Assembly (NCBI RefSeq): GCF_002196705.1
Contig: NZ_NADJ01000029.1
Coordinates: 22,912 to 86,911, forward strand
DNA: 64,000 nucleotides
Direction: 5' to 3'
Source of the DNA: Desulfosporosinus sp. FKB
Lineage (GTDB): Bacteria; Bacillota; Desulfitobacteriia; Desulfitobacteriales; Desulfitobacteriaceae
Shown: piece after piece, positions 59,636 to 64,000 of the stretch
Position numbering within the stretch: position 1 is the stretch's first letter
Layout: each line of letters begins with the position of its first letter
The notes under the pieces: generated by a model
What the model was told of the DNA's origin: nothing
Database searches by the model: none
Seen by the model: only the letters and a program-made list of their open reading frames with translations
Made by a program: the position numbers and the translations under genes

Positions 59636-61339
59636 TTACAGGATTTTGTTCACATACGGTATTTTTCGTATAATCCAGGCTATACCGAAGGAGAAGGGTA
59701 AATACACCAGCGCCGTCAGGCAGAATTTCAGCAGCAGCTGTATCTGTAAGCCGCGCAGCGCTAATGCAAGAAAAACAAGGATGGGAGCGTGGATGACATA
59801 TACAGTGAATGAATGATGCGAAAGGAACCGGCCGAATTTCTTCCCGCCGTTGACGTAGCGGCGGAAGAACGTGACGAGCGCGAGACTCATCCCCACGGCG
59901 AAGACCGAGTCCCAAAGTGCGAAGACTGCCGACTGCCAGGTGCCGTGACCTATCCATGGGCTGCCCTTGCCGATAAAAACCGCCGCAGGGAAAAGTATAA
60001 CTGTTGCGAGCACGGCCAAAACGAAGCCTATCTTGCCGAGCGAACCGGAGACCGTCCGGAGCCAGTCCTGCCGTAAGGCCAGCATTCCTATCAGGAAAAA
60101 GGTCAGGTATTGGGGAAGATATCCAAGTGACGGGAATTCGAGCACGGGTATGCCGTACGGGACGGCGATCCGAAACAGGTAGCTGACGGCCGCCAGAGCC
60201 AGAGTGAAGAGAGCAACTCTGGGGAAGGTAAGCATCGTGTGGTTTTCCGGTATCGAGCGCTCCGGTCTGTTCTTCACAACTGTCCGCCAGGCGAGGTAGC
60301 CCAGGTCGAAAACGAGCAGCATCACCGCAAACCACATCGGCCCCAAAGCAAACAGGCTGGCCGTTGTATTGATCACAAAACCATGCGTGCCAATTCTCGC
60401 AATTGGACTGAGTATGAATACGTAAATGAGCGTGGGGACGCCGAGCCGCAGCAGCCTGTCCTTCACGAAGGCCCCGGGTCCTCTGCGTTCGAACGATCCG
60501 GGCGTGAAATACCCCGAGAGCAGGAATAAAAGGCCCATGAAGTAAGCTGAGTTCAGCATCATGAACAAATACAACGTGTTGTAGATTTCGGCCAGATGCT
60601 GCAGCACGACCAGGATCACCATCCATGTGCGCAGGTTGTCGGCGAAGAACAGGCGCCTTCCCGATTCTTTCGCCGGTAGAGGTGCCGTCCGGTTTCCCTC
60701 GGTAAGAGCGGAGGAAAGAAGGCACGAAATGGCCAACAGAACGATCCCCAGGCCCAACGCGATCGCCGCTATTGTAAGGTTGGAAGACAAATATTGGAAC
60801 GATGAGCTCGTCTGTTTCAGAGCGTTTGTTTTTCTTGCAACGCCAAGGGTAATTATGAAAATCAAATAAAACGGTAAGTTGGAAAGGACATATACTTTGG
60901 AAAACGGAAATTTAAAGTAAAGCGGAAATATCACCGCGATGGTCAGGCAGAAATAAAGGAAGGCTATGGACAAAAAATTCAGGGTTTCAAGGCCACCCAT
61001 TCCACTTCTGGTTAAAAACGATATGATATATGCCACTATCGTCGCGACAACACCATTTCCGACGACGATGCAGAGGGCGTATAGATATCTGCCTATGACG
61101 ATTTCTGATTTCCTGAGCGGCAATACTCCATACAATTTTTCGAGATTGTTTTTTTCATATATGGAAAAATACTGACCGGCAAGGGGGGCCGCCATGACCA
61201 TGACAATCGAAGTTGCCAAAATGGGCGTTTTTGACAGTACGGCGAATAAAATTCCGACCACGTAACCAATCATGAAGATTGGATAACGCGACTTCATTAT
61301 ATCGTGATCGAGCTTAATCGATTTGAGAATATTAGTCAT
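59636..61339 (-). CDS. ABC-2 permease domain fused to an acyltransferase-3 domain
   Basis: The 567-residue polytopic protein has two unrelated parts. Residues 1-210 look like an ABC-2-type permease: VVGILFAVLSKTPILATSIV, then YEKNNLEKLYGVLPLRKSEIVIGRYLYAL, typical of YtrC/bacitracin-type permeases. From about residue 225 it is an acyltransferase family 3 protein (NLRTWMVILVVLQHLAEIYN, then PMWFAVMLLVFDLGYLA and HSFTVYVIHAPILV), with about ten helices. The first part starts 8 bases inside the ATPase gene, as a normal ABC operon. The second part is GC-rich (about 59.7-60.8 kb), unlike the neighbours, which suggests a recent graft. Whether one protein does both tasks is unknown. Confidence 0.82.
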   Translation of the reverse strand: MTNILKSIKLDHDIMKSRYPIFMIGYVVGILFAVLSKTPILATSIVMVMAAPLAGQYFSIYEKNNLEKLYGVLPLRKSEIVIGRYLYALCIVVGNGVVATIVAYIISFLTRSGMGGLETLNFLSIAFLYFCLTIAVIFPLYFKFPFSKVYVLSNLPFYLIFIITLGVARKTNALKQTSSSFQYLSSNLTIAAIALGLGIVLLAISCLLSSALTEGNRTAPLPAKESGRRLFFADNLRTWMVILVVLQHLAEIYNTLYLFMMLNSAYFMGLLFLLSGYFTPGSFERRGPGAFVKDRLLRLGVPTLIYVFILSPIARIGTHGFVINTTASLFALGPMWFAVMLLVFDLGYLAWRTVVKNRPERSIPENHTMLTFPRVALFTLALAAVSYLFRIAVPYGIPVLEFPSLGYLPQYLTFFLIGMLALRQDWLRTVSGSLGKIGFVLAVLATVILFPAAVFIGKGSPWIGHGTWQSAVFALWDSVFAVGMSLALVTFFRRYVNGGKKFGRFLSHHSFTVYVIHAPILVFLALALRGLQIQLLLKFCLTALVYLPFSFGIAWIIRKIPYVNKIL

Positions 61340-62198
61340 AGTTTCTGCCTCCTTTGCTTATTGATACTAATATCTCGTCTATAGAAGGTTTTTCGGTAAC
61401 GACTTCAGGAGCCAGATGTTTCATCTCGGAAGTCGGCAACAGTCCCGCAAATCCTGCGATATTTGTAGTGAGCCCGATGATTTTTTCTTTCAGTGAATCT
61501 ATCAGGTCATGCGGGCCGCCCCTGACGATACAAAAGCTTTCCAGCAGATCATCTTTCGTTCCGGAATAAAATATACTTCCATGATCAATCAGCGTAATAT
61601 AATGGGCGATTTTTTCGAGGTCAGAGGTAATATGGGTTGAAAAAAGAATGCTTTTCTGTCCGTCGGCGATATAGTTACCCAATATTTCAAGCAGTTCGTC
61701 GCGGGCAACGGGATCAAGCCCGCTCGTCGGTTCATCAAGTATCAGCAGCCTTGCCTCGTGAGACATGGCTACTGCAAGCATCAGTTTCATTTTCATGCCT
61801 TTGGACAGCTCTTTCACTTTTTTATTGGCGGACAGATGGAAGCTCTTAACATATTGAGTGAATAATGTGCTGCTCCAGTTGTTATAAAAGCCTTTCAAGG
61901 CTTTTTCAACTTCAGATACCTTCCAGTTCTCTACAAAATAGGTGTCATCAAAAACCACCGCAATATCCTGCTTGATTTTCTGTTCGTCCTGCACATTATC
62001 CAGACCGAATATTTTTATTTCACCGCTTTCCCGGTTAATCATATTAAGGATTAGCCGGATTGTGGTAGTCTTACCAGCGCCGTTTTGTCCGACAAATCCC
62101 ATGATGGAACCCATAGGCAGAGAAAATGAGACGTTTCTTAGAGAAAAATCAGGGTAATCTTTGCACAGTTCGTTAATTTCAAGGACAGTATTATTCAT
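61332..62198 (-). CDS. ABC transporter ATP-binding protein
   Basis: The 288-residue ATPase has Walker A GQNGAGKTTTIR near residue 35, signature LSKGMKMKLMLA near 132, Walker B RLLILDEPTSGLDP near 152 and the H-loop STHITSD near 188. A ~70-residue C-terminal extension (SLKEKIIGLTTNIAGFAGLL) is typical of the YtrB/CcmA-like group. The ORF is open to 62225, but GGAGG fits ATG 62198 on the minus strand. It overlaps the permease fusion gene by 8 bases, so the two work together. A GntR regulator, frequent in such operons, is absent here. Confidence 0.92.
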   Translation of the reverse strand: MNNTVLEINELCKDYPDFSLRNVSFSLPMGSIMGFVGQNGAGKTTTIRLILNMINRESGEIKIFGLDNVQDEQKIKQDIAVVFDDTYFVENWKVSEVEKALKGFYNNWSSTLFTQYVKSFHLSANKKVKELSKGMKMKLMLAVAMSHEARLLILDEPTSGLDPVARDELLEILGNYIADGQKSILFSTHITSDLEKIAHYITLIDHGSIFYSGTKDDLLESFCIVRGGPHDLIDSLKEKIIGLTTNIAGFAGLLPTSEMKHLAPEVVTEKPSIDEILVSISKGGRNYD

Positions 62199-62394
62199 AA
62201 TAGTTTTCCTCCAGTGTAAGCTCAAAAATGCTGCTCAACTCTTCACGGGATATATCGTAAAATCACCATCTTACTGTGGTCACAAAATACCAAATTTGCT
62301 TTGTTCCAGAAATATCCTTTTTATAATTTACTTCATAAGCATCTTTAAAACATATAAAAGTTATCTTCCAAGATTGTGCCCTCTGTTGGAACAA

Positions 62395-63018
62395 CTACTC
62401 TTTTTTAGCGTAAAAATACGAAGCCACAACTGTAATGAGCACCCATAGGAATACCGGTATGATAATAGCCAACCTCATCACTAAGTTGGTCGGTAAAATC
62501 CAGGCCAAGATAATTATAAAAATTCCCACTGGGATGCCTAATTGTCCACCTAGCCGATGCGTGCGATTCCAACTTTCCGTACTTGATAAAGTCCATGGAG
62601 TGCGGAATCCGACCCACCAATTTGGTTGAATACGGGGTAAAATATTTGCTATGAGCATGAACATGATGCCAATTGCAGTTGGGGCGAATCGTATCGATGT
62701 GATTTTTAAAGCATGCCCGATCACCGTAAGGTACACTAAGCTAATACACACGACAATGACGCCACCAACATATCGATAAGTCGACCAAAAGGATCCGTAG
62801 TTCTTTTTCTTTGGATCAATTCTCCACAACACGTGCCATAAGAGAATAATGCCGAGCATGATTGCTGGTTCATACAAAACTATTAATAAACGCGGAGTCA
62901 TTCGGCTCGCATTGCCAACAACCAGGGCTGGAAGATGAGTGTAAGCTACAATTCCAAGTATTATTGTTAAAACCCATGCGAGCCAACCCCACCAAGGCAT
63001 TACCCTATTCTTTTTCAT
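62395..63018 (-). CDS. sdpI: SdpI-like immunity/membrane protein
   Basis: The protein of about 207 residues shows six hydrophobic segments and the SdpI domain near its end: FMLIANILPRIQPNWWVGFRTPWTLSS, then ESWNRTHRLGGQLGIPVGI, the two conserved blocks of the family. SdpI of Bacillus subtilis protects against the SDP toxin and recruits SdpR. The start ATG 63018 lies within the 3' end of sdpR (14-base overlap), so translation is coupled. sdpABC toxin genes are absent, so it may guard against another strain's toxin or serve another purpose. Confidence 0.88.
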   Translation of the reverse strand: MKKNRVMPWWGWLAWVLTIILGIVAYTHLPALVVGNASRMTPRLLIVLYEPAIMLGIILLWHVLWRIDPKKKNYGSFWSTYRYVGGVIVVCISLVYLTVIGHALKITSIRFAPTAIGIMFMLIANILPRIQPNWWVGFRTPWTLSSTESWNRTHRLGGQLGIPVGIFIIILAWILPTNLVMRLAIIIPVFLWVLITVVASYFYAKKE

Positions 63019-63286
63019 CACTATCGCCACCTCCAAAGTGTTCGAAAATCCATCCAAGCCATTCTTGCAAAATTGTTGTGTTGAGCCTGTAAATAATAAA
63101 GTTTCCGTCCTTCTGATCGACAATCAAATTTGCATTTTTGAGCACGGTCAAATGACGACTAATTGTCGGCTGGGCAAATGAAAAGTGGTTTGCAATTTCA
63201 CCAGCCGTTTTTGGTCCTTCCTTCAATAATTCGATAATCTTTCTGCGTGTTGAGTCGGACATTGCCTTAAAGATGCCCTCATTCAT
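63005..63286 (-). CDS. sdpR: SdpR-like ArsR-family autorepressor
   Basis: The 93-residue winged-helix protein (FKAMSDSTRRKIIELLKEGP, then FSFAQPTISRHLTVLKNANLI) matches SdpR. SdpR represses the sdpRI operon until SdpI, bound to toxin, captures it at the membrane. No metal-binding cysteine pair is present. A site with two TAGCTAAAT-like half-sites lies between the -35 and -10 of its own promoter. Confidence 0.9.
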   Translation of the reverse strand: MNEGIFKAMSDSTRRKIIELLKEGPKTAGEIANHFSFAQPTISRHLTVLKNANLIVDQKDGNFIIYRLNTTILQEWLGWIFEHFGGGDSDEKE

Positions 63287-63327
63287 TTGATTTCACCATC
63301 CATTAAAACATTCCCAAGGACTATTTT

Positions 63328-63356
63328 ATAATATAGCTAAATTGCTAAATAGTAAA
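63328..63356 (-). promoter_or_regulatory. Promoter and operator of sdpRI
   Basis: On the minus strand, TTTACT (63356-63351) is the -35 and TATTAT (63333-63328) the -10, with a 17-base spacer. The overlapping segment TAGCTAAATTGCTAAATAG (63334-63352, plus strand) has two GCTAAAT half-sites as direct repeats. It is a likely operator for autorepression. Confidence 0.65.
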
Positions 63357-63391
63357 TAACAAAAATAATTTAATTAGATAAACGGGCGATC

Positions 63392-63487
63392 ATGGTGGAG
63401 GCGCGTGCTCTTGTGCAAAAGGGAATCCTAAACTGTGCGAATGATGTATTCTGTCTTTCGTTAGAAGAGCTGATCCACATGCAATGA
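63392..63487 (+). pseudogene. Fragment of a PEP-synthase/Rph-like gene
   Basis: The 31-residue frame reads EARALVQKGILNCANDVFCL followed by SLEELIHM. This is the conserved segment near the C-terminal part of the central domain of PEP-utilising enzymes (R-x-L-x-x-G-x-L...DVFYLSFEEL). It has no RBS and no neighbours of the same family, so it is a remnant. The complete homologue in this window is at 44862-46544. Confidence 0.6.
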
Positions 63488-63603
63488 AAAATTATGATTT
63501 TGTATTTGGCAGGAATATTCTGGAATTTGTTGAATCAAGTGTTAATTCAGCTACGACTTTAATTGTTCGAATTGCTGATGATGATACTGTTACTATACAA
63601 TAA
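63484..63603 (+). CDS. Possible 39-residue ORF of unknown function
   Basis: ATG 63484 overlaps the stop of the preceding fragment. The product (MKNYDFVFGRNILEFVESSV and so on) has no known motif and no clear RBS. It may be a gene remnant as well. Confidence 0.22.
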   Translation: MKNYDFVFGRNILEFVESSVNSATTLIVRIADDDTVTIQ

Positions 63604-63983
63604 AAATAAATGGGGTTTTAGTGAGTAATTGATAAAAGCCCAATATGTTGCAGAATTAATTAGCCTTTCAGCAGGAAGTATCACTGGTGAAACCGGAATA
63701 GGGATGGAAGAATACAACTTTCATCCCTGTTCCTATTTTTGGTCGGATATTTAAAATTTGTCTACTCACTTTCATTATGACATTTGTAATATCCAGTCAT
63801 GCTTCTGCTCACTACCATCTTATTCTGTCTTGTTTTATCCTAAACATGGGCTCATCAGGATTCTAAATAGAAGACGAGGAGCATTCCTGTAAGTAACAAA
63901 AAATGACCTTTGAAAAAAAGACGACCTCACGTTAATCTTTGAAAGGACGGACTGTTGGCCAACAGAATCCAATCAAAAATAAC
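63604..63983. other. 380-base gap at the window end
   Basis: No gene seen. GGAATAGGGATGG (63700-63712) pairs loosely with TCATCCCTGTTCC (63720-63732), a hairpin followed by TATTTTT. CCTTTGAAA and CTTTGAAAGG near 63907 and 63941 form a short imperfect repeat. Confidence 0.4.
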
Positions 63984-64000
63984 GGAGGTCATCCAGGTGA
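63984..64000 (+). other. RBS and start codon of a gene that continues outside
   Basis: GGAGGTC (63984-63990) is followed 6 bases later by GTG at 63997. The gene itself is not in the window, so it cannot be named. Confidence 0.35.

Noticed and set aside
59598..60725. 375-residue minus-strand ORF overlapping the acyltransferase part
   Set aside because: It lies inside the real gene in another frame, its composition (Arg, Pro, His, Gly) is typical of a GC-rich shadow frame, and no domain is visible.
1..64000. CRISPR arrays, tRNA and rRNA genes
   Set aside because: No regularly spaced direct repeats, no rRNA segments and no cloverleaf with a T-arm GTTCRANNC in context were seen by eye. A dedicated scan could still find a tRNA.

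Overview
The window looks like a chromosome segment of an anaerobic, low-to-medium-GC Gram-positive bacterium of the class Clostridia, most likely a Desulfosporosinus/Desulfitobacterium-type member of the old Peptococcaceae. This is an inference from strong AGGAGG-type ribosome binding sites, many TTG/GTG starts, sigma-54 promoters next to a purine riboswitch, a selenium-linked purine catabolic cluster, and families such as sdpRI, DUF3795 and YyaL. No rRNA, tRNA, CRISPR array or replication origin was seen.

Region 1 (about 0.3-7.4 kb and 14.3-36.5 kb) is one large purine-degradation locus. It holds two NCS2 purine permeases, two molybdenum hydroxylases of the xanthine dehydrogenase family (a fused 2Fe-2S/Mo protein and a four-gene enzyme whose Mo subunit is split in two), and the maturation genes yqeC, mocA-like and yqeB that mark selenium-dependent Mo hydroxylases. 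It also holds the ring-opening hydrolases (ssnA-like, ygeZ/hydantoinase, ygeY), the YgeW carbamoyltransferase plus carbamate kinase, 2,3-diaminopropionate ammonia-lyase, a guanine-deaminase-like amidohydrolase and adenine deaminase. Together they suggest fermentation of adenine, guanine, xanthine or urate to pyruvate, ammonia and CO2, with ATP from carbamoyl phosphate. A PreA-like flavoprotein and two further fold-type II PLP enzymes are extra members. Control is visible: three sigma-54 (-24/-12) promoters, a sigma-54 activator encoded inside the locus, paired inverted-repeat activator sites, and a guanine-class riboswitch whose terminator overlaps P3 of the aptamer, predicting that ligand turns transcription ON.

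Region 2 (7.4-14.3 kb) interrupts the locus. It carries an ECF sigma factor fused in frame to a zinc-less anti-sigma-like protein, a lipoprotein, a decayed IS1595-type transposase, an ArsR/DUF2087 regulator, a spermidine-synthase-like methyltransferase, and a RAYT transposase flanked by REP-like palindromes.

Region 3 (36.5-48 kb) has an NSS transporter, an HD-GYP phosphodiesterase, two independently broken yyaL-type genes, an AraC/GyrI-like regulator, a DUF3795 protein, a possible structured RNA, and a TetR-controlled pair that together equal a rifampin-phosphotransferase-like enzyme with its domains split and reordered.

Region 4 (48-59 kb) is an accessory stretch of small plus-strand monocistronic genes (four GNAT acetyltransferases, LysE exporter, VanW, a TIGR01777 epimerase, small membrane or secreted proteins), with several decayed genes. 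Region 5 (59.6-63.4 kb, minus strand) has an ABC ATPase followed by an unusual ABC-2 permease/acyltransferase-3 fusion with a GC-rich 3' half, and an sdpRI autoregulated immunity operon. The window ends in gene remnants and what may be the start of another gene.
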